NCBI GenBank assembly: GCA_937965795.1
Contig: CALCMD010000071.1
Coordinates: 1-48,517, forward strand
Reading direction: 5' to 3'
DNA: 48,517 nucleotides
Origin: an uncultured Lachnospiraceae bacterium
GTDB lineage: Bacteria > Bacillota > Clostridia > Lachnospirales > Lachnospiraceae
The stretch's first letter is position 1. Each line of letters begins with the position of its first letter. This document shows, piece after piece, positions 24,401-33,300 of the stretch. The notes under the pieces were generated by a model that made no database searches, had not been told where the DNA came from, and saw only the letters and a program-made list of their open reading frames with translations. The translations under genes were made by a program, and so were the position numbers.

Positions 24401-27400
24401 ATCAGATTTCCCATCCTGTCATATTTCTCTACCGCAATGACTGCCTTTCCATCGATGGTCTCCTTCACCGTTTCCGTGAAAACTCCGGTCGTTTTGTCAT
24501 AGCTGTACTGGTAGTCTCTCGTAACGACTTTATAATCCGCCTCTCCTTGTTCAGAAAAAACTCTTGTCTTTTCTACAATCCGTTTAATTTCACCGGAAAA
24601 TTCACTGCCTGCTTCATAATAAGTCGTCTGCACCAGATCTCCGGTTACGCTATCCTCCTGCTCCAGTTCATTTCCATAAGAATCATACAGATAAGTATAA
24701 TCCGCAGTTATCACTCCGTCCTCTATTTCCGTCATTGATGTCGGCAGATCGTCCAGATATATATTTTCCTGCGCCGCATACTCATAGATAACCTCATTTC
24801 CCTCTTCATCAATCTCAGATACCGGATTACTGTTTGCATTCTCATCGTAGGTAGTGTCTGTCGTCCGCACACCTTCCCTTGTCACGACCGTATCCTGATC
24901 CAGCTCCTGATATTCTGATTTCAAGGTCGTCGTCCTGAGCATATTGTCCTCGTACGTATAGGTGCTCTCAGCGCCTTTTTCATCTTTCTGATACAGCATG
25001 TTTCCTGAATTACGGTCACTTTTCACCAGTTCACCGACTCCGTATACGCCGTCCACTCCCTGCTGAATGAATGTCTCATACTTGTCTCCATCTTCCCGGT
25101 AAGTAAACTGAACCGAACGCTGCCCGTCATCTGTAGAAGGATAGTTGAGCGTCTTTACTCTACCCTCTTCATAGACGATTCCATAGGGATTTCCCAGCGC
25201 ATCATAAATGGCAGACAGCTTTCCATTTCTGTCATAGGCATAGCGGTAAGATACCTGCCCGTCATTCTCATCCTCTGCTTTTCTGGTCACGCCAAGCAGA
25301 TGATTCCTGGTATCATATTCATAAGATATCGTGCTTCCATCCGGCAGGATGATTTTTCTTACCAGAGAAAGATTGTTTACGGCATCCTCCACCGTTTCAT
25401 CCTTATAATCTCCGTCCGGCACCCTGGACGAACCGACATCTTCCATATCAATGCGGATAACCTCCATATCCTCTGGCGAAGGCTCTTCATCCACCGGGGT
25501 CGATGGCTTCTCTATGACCTCCGAATCTGCCTGCGGCATTATCGTGTTTTCATTCTTTCCTCTATCAATTGCCTGCTGCACCAGTTCTTCCATCTTTTCC
25601 TTCGCACGATCCGCATACTCAAAGCAGGTGACAAGATTCTGGTTTGTCGTAGCAGAAATGAGACGCCCTGTTTTTGCGTCATATTTCAACAAAAGAAAAC
25701 TTCCATTTGGCTCTTTCGTATAAACCAACTGCCCTCCCATGTTAAAGCGGTATTCCTGATTGTCCTTTGACAGCATCGTATACGCACTTTCTACTGTTTC
25801 TGTGGACGCAGGATTTCCATTCTTTTCCGGTATGGTGAATGTTTCTGTCTTTTTTTCCTCTTTTAGTGTCAGATATTTCCCCATAGAGGAAGCATAGCTT
25901 CCATCAGAAAGCTCTGAAAACAGGAAAATACTTCCCGTCTCATCCTTAAACGCAAACCGCTTGATTAACTCATTTGGCTCATTGATGTTCAAAAGCTCCA
26001 GATCGAGGCTGTGGTTCCAGCCATCTCCCAGAGAGGCCATCGTACTGCTCTGGCTGTTATAGGAACGTGAAATCTCGATTGGCAGCTTCCTATTTGGAAT
26101 CGTGGCGTCTGTCTGCGTATAATTGAAATTTCCTCTGGCTTTTTCAACGCCTCCTGTTCCATTCGGCGTGGAAAACTCCTCATAGCACCAGTACGGCTTC
26201 GATCCCAGGAATTTATGGTATTCGTCTCCGTCCACGACTCTGGTTGAAAAAATTCTTGAAAAACTGCTGTATTTCTTTTCTCTTTTTCCGGTCCCCGCAT
26301 TCTTTTCCTCTTTTACCGCACGAATACGATAGTAAAAAGAGCTTCCATAATTAATATTCATCTCGCTGAAATAATCTTCACGGACGCCTTCTGCATCCGG
26401 AACCTTTTTCTGCATCAGCTCTTTCTCACTGGTGGCACGGTAAATCTCATAACTCACACCCTCCGGCAGCTCTACCTCCTTCTCTTTCTCCATATCCGCA
26501 GAATCCTTCTCCCCGGCACGGCTCCACATCAGATAGGTCTTGTAATTAATCTTACTTACCGCCGACACAAACGCCGGTACATAGTTATCCATCTCTGAAA
26601 TTTCAAAGTTCTCCGGCACGACGGTATTTCCTATCAGACGGAAAGATTCTAGTGCGGATGCGTCTCCGCTCCACTCCGCCTTTACAGACAGCATATCTGT
26701 CGTAAGTGTTCCCTCTGCCAGCTCGCTGATCTTGTACTCTCTGCCCGGCATTACCTGAATCCATTCATATCTTCCGGTTCTCACATAGTAATGAACCGTC
26801 CCTGTAAAGCCCTGTCTGATCTTTGATTCCAGCGTAAATCCTTCCAACGGCTCCTGGAAGGACAGCGTTTTGATTCCCCCGGATACGGTGGGCAGATATT
26901 CATAAAATGTTTTCTCATACTCCGGTGCGGAATACGTCACTTTGCCATCCTTTCCGGTACATCTGGCGATTAGCGTATGCGCAGACCCATCCGGATATCC
27001 GTCTTTTATTTTGTAAAAATCCAGAATCCAGGGTTTTCCGGGATGCTGCACGGAGGCGCCAATCTTCAGGTTGTCCAAATACCATTCCACGCTTACCGGC
27101 ATCTCCGTCCCCTCGGATTTCAGTTCCAGATAATTCGTATTTTCCGGCAGGGAATACGTATTCTTTCCGGTTTTCAGATAATCCGGGTGATCCAGAACCC
27201 ACACAGGCGTTTTCTCTGTCGCCGTGGTATCCCCCGCCTGCTTTGTATAAAGCCAGGATGACGTGTTTTTGTTTCCTGCAAGGTCTGTACCCTCTAGAAC
27301 AAATTCATACGTCTTTCCGGTTTTGTATTCTTCACTTCCCACATTTGCAATATACAGAATATCTTCCGAGACCGCGCTGGTTCCTGAGGAAAGCTCCCGA

Positions 27401-30400
27401 TATGCCGCATCCCCTTTTTCCCTCATCCTGAGATTCCATGACTGGAGGTACGCATCCGTGACCGTTCCTTTCAGAATTCCCTGCTGCATGGACAGGATTT
27501 TTACCGACGGCGCTGTTTTATCATAAATACATACAGCCGTTGCTTCTTTTCCTGCCAGACCGCTGGCGTCCACAGCCCGTACCTTAATCCTGTGTTCCTT
27601 CTCCTCTTTTGGCAGGTCAAACGTATAACTCCCTTCCTTTTGAGAAGAGCCCGGTATTGTCAGCCAGCCGCTTCCGGAAATCTGATATTCCATTCTCTGC
27701 AACACATTGATGCTGTCCGGCTGCTTCCATGAAATGACTGCCTTTCCATCGTTCCGGTTGCTTCCTGTCACCTGCGGAGCATCCATCTGGTTCTGAATGC
27801 CGATGGTATCTGTCACCGTAGCCGTATGCCCGGCATAATCCGTCACCGTCAGGACTGCCTGATAATTTCCATTTTTCAGATTCTTCGTGTTGAAGGCCCT
27901 GGTAACTGAACTTGTTGTAAAATTATTGTATATCGTATCCACCAGCTTTCCGCTGGTGTCTTTGATCACCAGCGTACTGCTTTTGATCCCGCTTCCGGTT
28001 CCGTCACTGCATTCCGCTGTGATCTGTACCGTATCATGCAGGCTGCTTTTCGTCTGGTTTTCATATCTCAGTGTACCCGCCGGCACTTTGGTATCCTTTT
28101 TATAAGAAAGCGTTTTCATAACCGCATTTCCTGCCTTGTCCTCAAACCGGACATGGATGGTATATACACCGTCCGCCCTGTTCTGATCCGTACTGTTCAT
28201 GCGGAAGCTTCCTGCATAGGGGCTTGTCAGGGACGTAAAACTTACGCCCGCTGCCGCCTGATATGCCGAAGCAGCCTGTCCGGCAGGCGTCATGCAGTAT
28301 TTTACTCCGGCGGCAGTTAAACCGCTGTGTATCTCCGTAATGCCGCTAAACTGTATCAGCGGATTTCCATTCCCTGTCCATAGTCCCGCTGTCGGATTTG
28401 AAGTCAGGGTTCCAAAGGCGGGACAGGTGACGTCTACCAGATAATTCAGTGTCTTTACCGCACTGATATTCCCCGCATGATCCACTGCCCGCACCCGGAT
28501 GGTATAAGTTCCCGAACCTGAGAAATAAGTGGCTGGAATCACCACACTGCCTGCCGTACCCGTTCCGGCCGTCACATAGGGGGCGTTTCCCACCTGATAC
28601 TGTATCTCTTTCAGATGCTTCTCTGAAACACTGCTCCAACTGAGCGCCGGATTTTTAATCGAAGTATATCCTGCCGGGGAGACCGAAACGCTTCCAATCA
28701 CAGGCGCTGTACTGTCAATGTGGAAATTCCAGCTCCTTGCTTCTCCCGCAATTCCTCCTTTATCCACGCCCCGCACCCAGATACGGTAACATCCTTCTGC
28801 CCATGTATTGCTTCCCGTCAGAGATGCTGTTCCGGAAGCTGTCGTTCCAATCTTTGTCGCACTGGAATAATCGATGAATACGCCTTCTTCTTTTCCCGTG
28901 GCATCGTTCATCTTTACGACCCGGTACTCCACATGATCGAGCGCCCTGGAACTGATTCCGCTCCAGCTTACGGAAAGCGTGGTTCCCTTTTTAAAATAGC
29001 TTCCTGTCACCTGTACGGTTTCCGGTTTGGTCGGCGCATTATAGTAGACGACCGTTAGCTTTGGCCTTTTTGCCGCTGTCGCATATCTGGAACCGTAAAA
29101 CTGGGTATAAAATCCAGCCGACCCTTCTCTTTCCGCCCGGAGCATGATGCCATGTCCCGGAAACTGGTCACGCGCCATCTGCCTGGCATTCTCCGTGATG
29201 TCGAGCGTCTGCTTTGTTCCCGCTTTTCCCGATGCTTTAAACTGGGAATAATAGCTCCCCGTATTATGCTCCGGCTTATTATTCCAGGTAAGGGACGACG
29301 CCGTCCAACTGTCCTTGATTCGGTAAGCCCTGACATACTCTCCTCCGACGCCTCCTCCTGTCTCATACAGATCGAGCGTGGCTCTCTCCACGTATTTTCC
29401 CAGCAGATCTTTCCGTATATCCACAAATTTCATATAGGTGCGGTACAGTCCCTGCTTGGAGCTGTTGCCTACGGAAATCACCGTCACGCCATTGGAATAA
29501 TAATTGGTTCCCGGACTTCCCTTACATACATACGCATCCTGAATCCGGCTGCTTCCCGTCCAGGTGACCGTAGGATCAATGGTGACCGGATATACTCTGT
29601 CCATACTGTCCAGATATTCCTTCTTTGGAATCACGGTCAGAAGATACGTATCTTCCTCCCCTTCTTTCTCCTCCAGCTCACAGGTAATCTCTTCCGAATA
29701 CGCTCCTTCTGTAGCATCATTCATAAACGGGGCGTCAATTCCGCCGACAATATCCCCCGTTACTTTATCATAAAACGTAAATCCCTCATCTGTCGGATTC
29801 TTCCGAATATCCAGGCCGTCCAGCCGGAATTCAAAGGAAAAGCGATTGTTTTCGGGACGTTCTTTTAAGACAATATTTTCCTTTACCCCCACGTCGCTGG
29901 ACTCATATTCCAGTTGGTAAGGCTGCGTCGTATTTTCATAGACGGCTTTCAGTGGCTGAAGACTCTCTTCTCCATATAAGTCCGTGGTTTCCATGTTCTC
30001 CAGAACAGGCTCCTGAAACTCCACATCCTTTTGAAAACTCAAATTCTCTGCGGTGTTTTCTTCCCCTTCTTCCAGAAGCACTTCCTCTGCGGCTCCACGA
30101 TCTGAGACTTCCACAGTTTCTTCTATATCCTCCGAGGCTTCTATGATATCCTCTTCCTCTGCGCCCTCTGGTACTTCTATCGCCTCTGTTTCTTCTACTG
30201 CCTCAGCTTCCCCTGTCACTTCCGTCTCTTCCGCCCAATCAGCCGGATGGAAAGAAATCCGGTATTCCTCTTTCTCCAATACGACCGGCGTTTCCGCTGA
30301 CAGGTTCTCCGGAAGATACTGCTTACTGTCCCCTTCCCTGTTTTCATAGGCATATCCTTCCAGGCTCAACCCCCCGATACTCTCCACAGTATCGACCGCT

Positions 30401-30687
30401 ACCAGAGACGGATCATAGTCCACCAGCTCTCCCTCTTCATTTTCGAAGCGGACATCCGTGCCGTGAAAGACCTCCATCCGCCGATTGCCTCCCAGATCAA
30501 AAACCGTGGTATCCACCGTACGTTCTTCCGGTATTTCATGCTCCGCCGTGACTTCCTCCGGTTCAATGCTTTCTTCTTCCCGTCCGGCAGCTCTGGACAC
30601 CAGCAGACCATCCCGCGAAACAGATGTCATCGTCATCGAAACACTGAGCGCCATTGCGATTGCTCTTACTGCTTTTGTCTTTTTCAT
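21415..30687 (-). CDS. Secreted Rhs/YD-repeat polymorphic toxin
   Basis: An intact 3090-residue exported protein. AAGGGAG precedes the ATG by about 7 bases. Parts in order: signal peptide (1-35); acidic Glu/Val-rich segment (35-240); DNRLRE-type domain (about 360-560, WTGSSRIQDAYV and RAYRIKDSWTASSLTW); several Ig/Fn3-like domains (560-1200) with DxTAP boundaries; DUF6531-like entry to the shell (about 1520, PIEISRSYNSQSS); YD repeats (1700-2850); Rhs core (2875, YYLNARYYNPQDGRF) ending NPVNYIDPSGHA, the usual junction and self-cleavage region. After it come one membrane-like helix (2930-2957) and a basic tip of about 130 residues. The last 50 contain RDKWYKKYPKEFKRYCHRK and FEQWIKDGKP. I do not know the tip's activity. 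The array downstream probably supplies immunity. Confidence 0.92.
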   Translation of the reverse strand: MKKTKAVRAIAMALSVSMTMTSVSRDGLLVSRAAGREEESIEPEEVTAEHEIPEERTVDTTVFDLGGNRRMEVFHGTDVRFENEEGELVDYDPSLVAVDTVESIGGLSLEGYAYENREGDSKQYLPENLSAETPVVLEKEEYRISFHPADWAEETEVTGEAEAVEETEAIEVPEGAEEEDIIEASEDIEETVEVSDRGAAEEVLLEEGEENTAENLSFQKDVEFQEPVLENMETTDLYGEESLQPLKAVYENTTQPYQLEYESSDVGVKENIVLKERPENNRFSFEFRLDGLDIRKNPTDEGFTFYDKVTGDIVGGIDAPFMNDATEGAYSEEITCELEEKEGEEDTYLLTVIPKKEYLDSMDRVYPVTIDPTVTWTGSSRIQDAYVCKGSPGTNYYSNGVTVISVGNSSKQGLYRTYMKFVDIRKDLLGKYVERATLDLYETGGGVGGEYVRAYRIKDSWTASSLTWNNKPEHNTGSYYSQFKASGKAGTKQTLDITENARQMARDQFPGHGIMLRAEREGSAGFYTQFYGSRYATAAKRPKLTVVYYNAPTKPETVQVTGSYFKKGTTLSVSWSGISSRALDHVEYRVVKMNDATGKEEGVFIDYSSATKIGTTASGTASLTGSNTWAEGCYRIWVRGVDKGGIAGEARSWNFHIDSTAPVIGSVSVSPAGYTSIKNPALSWSSVSEKHLKEIQYQVGNAPYVTAGTGTAGSVVIPATYFSGSGTYTIRVRAVDHAGNISAVKTLNYLVDVTCPAFGTLTSNPTAGLWTGNGNPLIQFSGITEIHSGLTAAGVKYCMTPAGQAASAYQAAAGVSFTSLTSPYAGSFRMNSTDQNRADGVYTIHVRFEDKAGNAVMKTLSYKKDTKVPAGTLRYENQTKSSLHDTVQITAECSDGTGSGIKSSTLVIKDTSGKLVDTIYNNFTTSSVTRAFNTKNLKNGNYQAVLTVTDYAGHTATVTDTIGIQNQMDAPQVTGSNRNDGKAVISWKQPDSINVLQRMEYQISGSGWLTIPGSSQKEGSYTFDLPKEEKEHRIKVRAVDASGLAGKEATAVCIYDKTAPSVKILSMQQGILKGTVTDAYLQSWNLRMREKGDAAYRELSSGTSAVSEDILYIANVGSEEYKTGKTYEFVLEGTDLAGNKNTSSWLYTKQAGDTTATEKTPVWVLDHPDYLKTGKNTYSLPENTNYLELKSEGTEMPVSVEWYLDNLKIGASVQHPGKPWILDFYKIKDGYPDGSAHTLIARCTGKDGKVTYSAPEYEKTFYEYLPTVSGGIKTLSFQEPLEGFTLESKIRQGFTGTVHYYVRTGRYEWIQVMPGREYKISELAEGTLTTDMLSVKAEWSGDASALESFRLIGNTVVPENFEISEMDNYVPAFVSAVSKINYKTYLMWSRAGEKDSADMEKEKEVELPEGVSYEIYRATSEKELMQKKVPDAEGVREDYFSEMNINYGSSFYYRIRAVKEEKNAGTGKREKKYSSFSRIFSTRVVDGDEYHKFLGSKPYWCYEEFSTPNGTGGVEKARGNFNYTQTDATIPNRKLPIEISRSYNSQSSTMASLGDGWNHSLDLELLNINEPNELIKRFAFKDETGSIFLFSELSDGSYASSMGKYLTLKEEKKTETFTIPEKNGNPASTETVESAYTMLSKDNQEYRFNMGGQLVYTKEPNGSFLLLKYDAKTGRLISATTNQNLVTCFEYADRAKEKMEELVQQAIDRGKNENTIMPQADSEVIEKPSTPVDEEPSPEDMEVIRIDMEDVGSSRVPDGDYKDETVEDAVNNLSLVRKIILPDGSTISYEYDTRNHLLGVTRKAEDENDGQVSYRYAYDRNGKLSAIYDALGNPYGIVYEEGRVKTLNYPSTDDGQRSVQFTYREDGDKYETFIQQGVDGVYGVGELVKSDRNSGNMLYQKDEKGAESTYTYEDNMLRTTTLKSEYQELDQDTVVTREGVRTTDTTYDENANSNPVSEIDEEGNEVIYEYAAQENIYLDDLPTSMTEIEDGVITADYTYLYDSYGNELEQEDSVTGDLVQTTYYEAGSEFSGEIKRIVEKTRVFSEQGEADYKVVTRDYQYSYDKTTGVFTETVKETIDGKAVIAVEKYDRMGNLIYSNDGVGTVHNYSYDFLGRLTSDNCMEGMISSTTKREYDANGTLIRETARDATVTEYTYDAENRLTGQKVSKGGVSRAYGTKYTYEWQGEDDGRERIQVVTSTSPGGQESRSYYNVMGWNIKNIASGLCTETEYDRHGEAVVQKTGAEDGTGKQQVALTLYDNSGNPCMTIQNPEYRDGQWKTTQDSITESSSYDKRGNQLSATDGEGHQTRFTYDVLSRLTEVSLEDGTGQPNVTRYGYDVLEKDGTVSTLTTDALGNISKDFVNGEGRTVKTADLGDGKIPSLSTSYQYDQKGNVLRETYTNGDYKKYEYDGRNRLIQVSYFRADGTGTLVTKYTYTSSDQLHTMEDFEVDGGTEKRYRYLEYDYDGMKQMTAFIECDGDKVPTEEKKNEAAVRFSYDEDGRLTEIRYPKAENHVVSLQYQYDEKGWIEAVYAGMDDGAKNLLRSYLYTPDGKVSEIRDYPNFAAGGTENYIRKSYVYDGLNRVTGIEYRDSTPDAPVRESYQYTYDKNSNILTERIFQGYFEAEGAQVQENRSHVYDALGRLTATEIRDFSGTLLSRTTYTYDKNGNRLTETKGDEVTRNTYNSLNQMTASKKVKGSTVQSDKSYAYDANGNLENETDSITKESTDYSYDVGNRLAQAVKKEDGTVTLTQTNLYNGNGQRIQKTENGETTKYYYQGDALLATTDAEGNKTSFQLYGLEGNVIAAGRYVGSCAGEYLTYNKDLKGSTTSLLKPDGSCALSYRYTDFGETAVCGDENLENEICYTGGIYDEGTGLYYLNARYYNPQDGRFLSQDTYRGEMTDYGTWNLYTYCANNPVNYIDPSGHAAVATVATATTVTIYFVIGMAVTISYVLWQTIKGLYYCGREIATVVVNYTYTTVTVPETVVTGGVSTRTARIVGRRIARSVSSIPVLQARSKRADEDGYSRSARERAQEYKGTFKGGKENQRDKWYKKYPKEFKRYCHRKIKDFGNLKKPQIDEAFEQWIKDGKPKIK

Positions 30688-30732
30688 TCTTTTCTCCCTT
30701 CGTCCTTTTTTCCATATTTTCCCTGTTTTTTA

Positions 30733-30876
30733 TATCAGACATATTCTCATTTTACTACTATTTTTAAATTTTATCTACTGTCTTGTCCGAAAATCATCTT
30801 GTTCTGCCAGAAAATTTCCCCGATATGTCTGATAACCGACCAAATATGTAATATTCTCTCCATTCCCCGTCTGATA
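30733..30876. promoter_or_regulatory. Three copies of GTCTGATA ahead of the Rhs gene
   Basis: TATCAGACATAT (30733-30744) is exactly inverted as ATATGTCTGATA (30823-30834), and a shorter copy GTCTGATA follows at 30869-30876, the last two both preceded by CCCC. They lie in the 206-base gap between bofA and the Rhs start. Spaced repeats of this sort may be regulator binding sites. I see no convincing -35/-10 pair in the gap. Confidence 0.45.
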
Positions 30877-30893
30877 CCATTCAAAGAATCCCC

Positions 30894-31166
30894 TCACAGC
30901 ACCCCGCACCATGCAATCCCGTACAGCATCGCCACGCCCGGAAGCCCCAGCGTCCCGGCAGAAAGCAGGCTAAACAGGTTCAGTCCCACCGCCAGATGAA
31001 TTCCGGCCTCCCTCAGTCCATAATTCGCCGCCAGAATTACGGCTGTTCCCAAAACCAGACGCAGCAGAAAATTTTTCAAAATGGCCGCTCTCTTCTGCCA
31101 TCCCGCAATCATCAATACCATCACACACACGCCCAAAAGCAAAAAAATCCCCTGCCCTTTTTCCAT
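30894..31166 (-). CDS. bofA: BofA-like pro-sigma-K processing inhibitor family protein
   Basis: A 90-residue membrane protein. In Bacillus, BofA sits in the mother-cell membrane around the forespore and holds back SpoIVFB, the protease that activates sigma-K. Here GIFLLLGVCVMVLMIAGW and LVLGTAVILAANYGL are two membrane helices. The end GLNLFSLLSAGTLGLPGVAML carries the family's conserved N-x(7)-G-x-LGxPG region. The start ATG at 31166 follows GAGGG by about 7 bases; a longer frame to 31316 overlaps glgB and its terminator. It follows glgB in the same direction behind a terminator, so it is probably expressed separately. It suggests a spore-forming host. Confidence 0.8.
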   Translation of the reverse strand: MEKGQGIFLLLGVCVMVLMIAGWQKRAAILKNFLLRLVLGTAVILAANYGLREAGIHLAVGLNLFSLLSAGTLGLPGVAMLYGIAWCGVL

Positions 31167-31206
31167 CCGCACACCCTCTGTCCGCTTTTCAGAAAAATGT
31201 ATGAAA

Positions 31207-31239
31207 AAAAGCGGCGAAACATTCCGTTCCACCGCTTTT
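31207..31239 (-). terminator. Intrinsic terminator of glgB
   Basis: On the minus strand AAAAGCGG (31239-31232) pairs with CCGCTTTT (31214-31207) and the T run continues to 31204. It stands ten bases after the glgB stop and has the classic GC stem plus T tail. Confidence 0.85.
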
Positions 31240-31248
31240 CCGGTCTCT

Positions 31249-33222
31249 TTAAAATTTAAATACTGCCACTCCATAAGCAGGAAGATCATAAGCAAAGGAA
31301 TACTTCCTTCCGTCACATTCCTTTGTTACAGCCCGGTAAACCTCCGGCTGCTCCTTCCCGGTTCCGCCAAACTCTGCCGCATCGCTGTTTAAAAGCAGAC
31401 GGTACTGTTTTCTTTTCGGCACGCCTACACGGTAATCCGGCCTTGCCACCGGCGTGAAATTCACCACGAAGAGCAGGTTGTTCTTTCCATCCGCAGAATG
31501 GCGCACAAAACTGAAAATACTTCTGTCCCCGTCGTTTGCATTGATCCATTCAAATCCTTCCGGTCGGTTATCCGCCTGATAACATGCCGGATTGCTTTTA
31601 TACAGATGCAGAAGCGCCTTCACATAATTCTGGAGCTGCCTGTGCTTCTCCTCGCTCAGCAGATACCAGTCCAGCTCTCTCGCCTCGCTCCACTCCTGGA
31701 ACTGGGCAAACTCCTGCCCCATAAAGAGCAGTTTCTTTCCGGGATGTCCGATCATAAAGGAATAGCCGGCTTTCAGGTTCGCAAACTTATCGTCGTAAAG
31801 TCCCGGCATCTTATTAATCATCGAACATTTCAGGTGTACCACTTCGTCATGAGACAATACCAGAATGTACTTTTCCGAATATGTATACGTCATGGAAAAC
31901 GTCATCTTATTATGGTTATACTTACGGAAATACGGGTCAAGCTTCATGTATTCCAGGAAATCGTTCATCCATCCCATATTCCATTTCATCGAGAACCCAA
32001 GTCCGTCCTCCTCCGGCTTTCCCGTCACCTTCGGCCATGCGGTAGACTCCTCCGCAATCATCATCGTCCCGTGATTCCTCCCCAGTACCACACTGTTTAA
32101 GTGCTTAAAAAACTCGATGGCTTCCAGATTCTTATTTCCCCCGTATTGATTCGGCGCCCACTGCCCGTCCTGTCTGCCGTAATCCAGATAGAGGATGGAT
32201 GCCACCGCATCCACGCGCAGAGCGTCCACATGAAACTGCTCAATCCAGAACAGCGCATTGGCAATGAGGAAATTCTTTACTTCATTTTTCCCAAAATCAA
32301 AGACTTTTGTCCCCCAGTCCGGGTGCTCTCCTTTTCTGGGATCTGCATATTCATACACGCAGGTTCCGTCAAATTCCGCCAGTCCGTGCGCATCTCTTGG
32401 AAAATGTGCCGGAACCCAGTCCAGAATGACTCCGATCTTATTTTTATGCAGATAATTGACCAGGTACATAAAATCTGCGGGAGACCCATAACGGGCGGTC
32501 GGCGCATAATAGCCCGTCACCTGATACCCCCAGGAACCGTCAAACGGATGCTCCGCAATTCCCATCAGCTCCACATGCGTATATCCCATCTCTTTTACAT
32601 AGTCTGCCAGCGCGTGCGCCAGCTCCTTATAATTATAAAATCCGTCCTCATCTTCGGCCTTGCACGGATGTTTTTTCCAGGAACCGGGATGCACTTCGTA
32701 AATACTCATCGGCATCTCGTCCACGTTCTGCGTTTCTCTTTGCTTCATCCATGCACTGTCCCCCCACCGGAAGCCAGTAATATCTGCGATTTTTGACGCG
32801 TTTCCCGGACGCAGTTCAGAAGCATTTGCAAAAGGATCTGCCTTATAAAGCTTTCTGCCGTCCTTTGCATGAACCAGATATTTATACAGCATTCCTATTT
32901 TTGCTTCCGGTACAAATACCTCATAAATGCCAAGCGGCTCCAGCCGTTTCATGGGAATGCTGCTCTCATCCCATCCGTTAAACTCACCAATCAAATGCAC
33001 TTCTTTGGCGTTTGGCGCCCAGACTGCAAAATAAATTCCTGTCTTTCCGTTTCTCTTTGTCTTATGCGCTCCCAGCTTTCTGTAAATATCATAATGCGTT
33101 CCCTGGCCAAACAGATACTGATCCAGCTCGCCAACAAAAAGCTCTTCCTCCAGTGGTCTTGCCATCGTCGTTTTCTTCTCTGCCTGCTTTGCCGCCCTCT
33201 TTTTTGATGTTCTTTTGTTCAT
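31249..33222 (-). CDS. glgB: 1,4-alpha-glucan branching enzyme (GH13)
   Basis: A 657-residue cytosolic enzyme that makes alpha-1,6 branches in glycogen by moving alpha-1,4 chains. The start is placed at ATG 33222, behind GGAAAGGGGAAAGG; an upstream in-frame ATG at 33255 has no site. After a basic Lys-rich N-terminal tail come the CBM48 domain (IYFAVWAPNAKEVHLIGEFN, about residues 60-145) and the GH13 barrel: DWVPAHF (region I), LRVDAVASIL with nucleophile D338, AEESTAWP with the acid Glu at about 391, and LSHDEVVH with the third acid. The C-terminal sandwich ends the protein. It follows the GH13 gene by 78 bases in the tetR operon. No other glycogen genes (glgC, glgD, glgA, glgP) are nearby. 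Confidence 0.95.
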   Translation of the reverse strand: MNKRTSKKRAAKQAEKKTTMARPLEEELFVGELDQYLFGQGTHYDIYRKLGAHKTKRNGKTGIYFAVWAPNAKEVHLIGEFNGWDESSIPMKRLEPLGIYEVFVPEAKIGMLYKYLVHAKDGRKLYKADPFANASELRPGNASKIADITGFRWGDSAWMKQRETQNVDEMPMSIYEVHPGSWKKHPCKAEDEDGFYNYKELAHALADYVKEMGYTHVELMGIAEHPFDGSWGYQVTGYYAPTARYGSPADFMYLVNYLHKNKIGVILDWVPAHFPRDAHGLAEFDGTCVYEYADPRKGEHPDWGTKVFDFGKNEVKNFLIANALFWIEQFHVDALRVDAVASILYLDYGRQDGQWAPNQYGGNKNLEAIEFFKHLNSVVLGRNHGTMMIAEESTAWPKVTGKPEEDGLGFSMKWNMGWMNDFLEYMKLDPYFRKYNHNKMTFSMTYTYSEKYILVLSHDEVVHLKCSMINKMPGLYDDKFANLKAGYSFMIGHPGKKLLFMGQEFAQFQEWSEARELDWYLLSEEKHRQLQNYVKALLHLYKSNPACYQADNRPEGFEWINANDGDRSIFSFVRHSADGKNNLLFVVNFTPVARPDYRVGVPKRKQYRLLLNSDAAEFGGTGKEQPEVYRAVTKECDGRKYSFAYDLPAYGVAVFKF

Positions 33223-33300
33223 CCTTTCCCCTTTCCGACGCACTTGCCGCGTCATCCTGGCAGGTTCAAAAGCTTACCTCCGAACCCATTGCCTCTGCTT

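Noticed and set aside
31167..31316. Longer version of BofA starting at 31316
   Set aside because: The extra residues overlap the end of glgB and its terminator, and a good ribosome site precedes the ATG at 31166.
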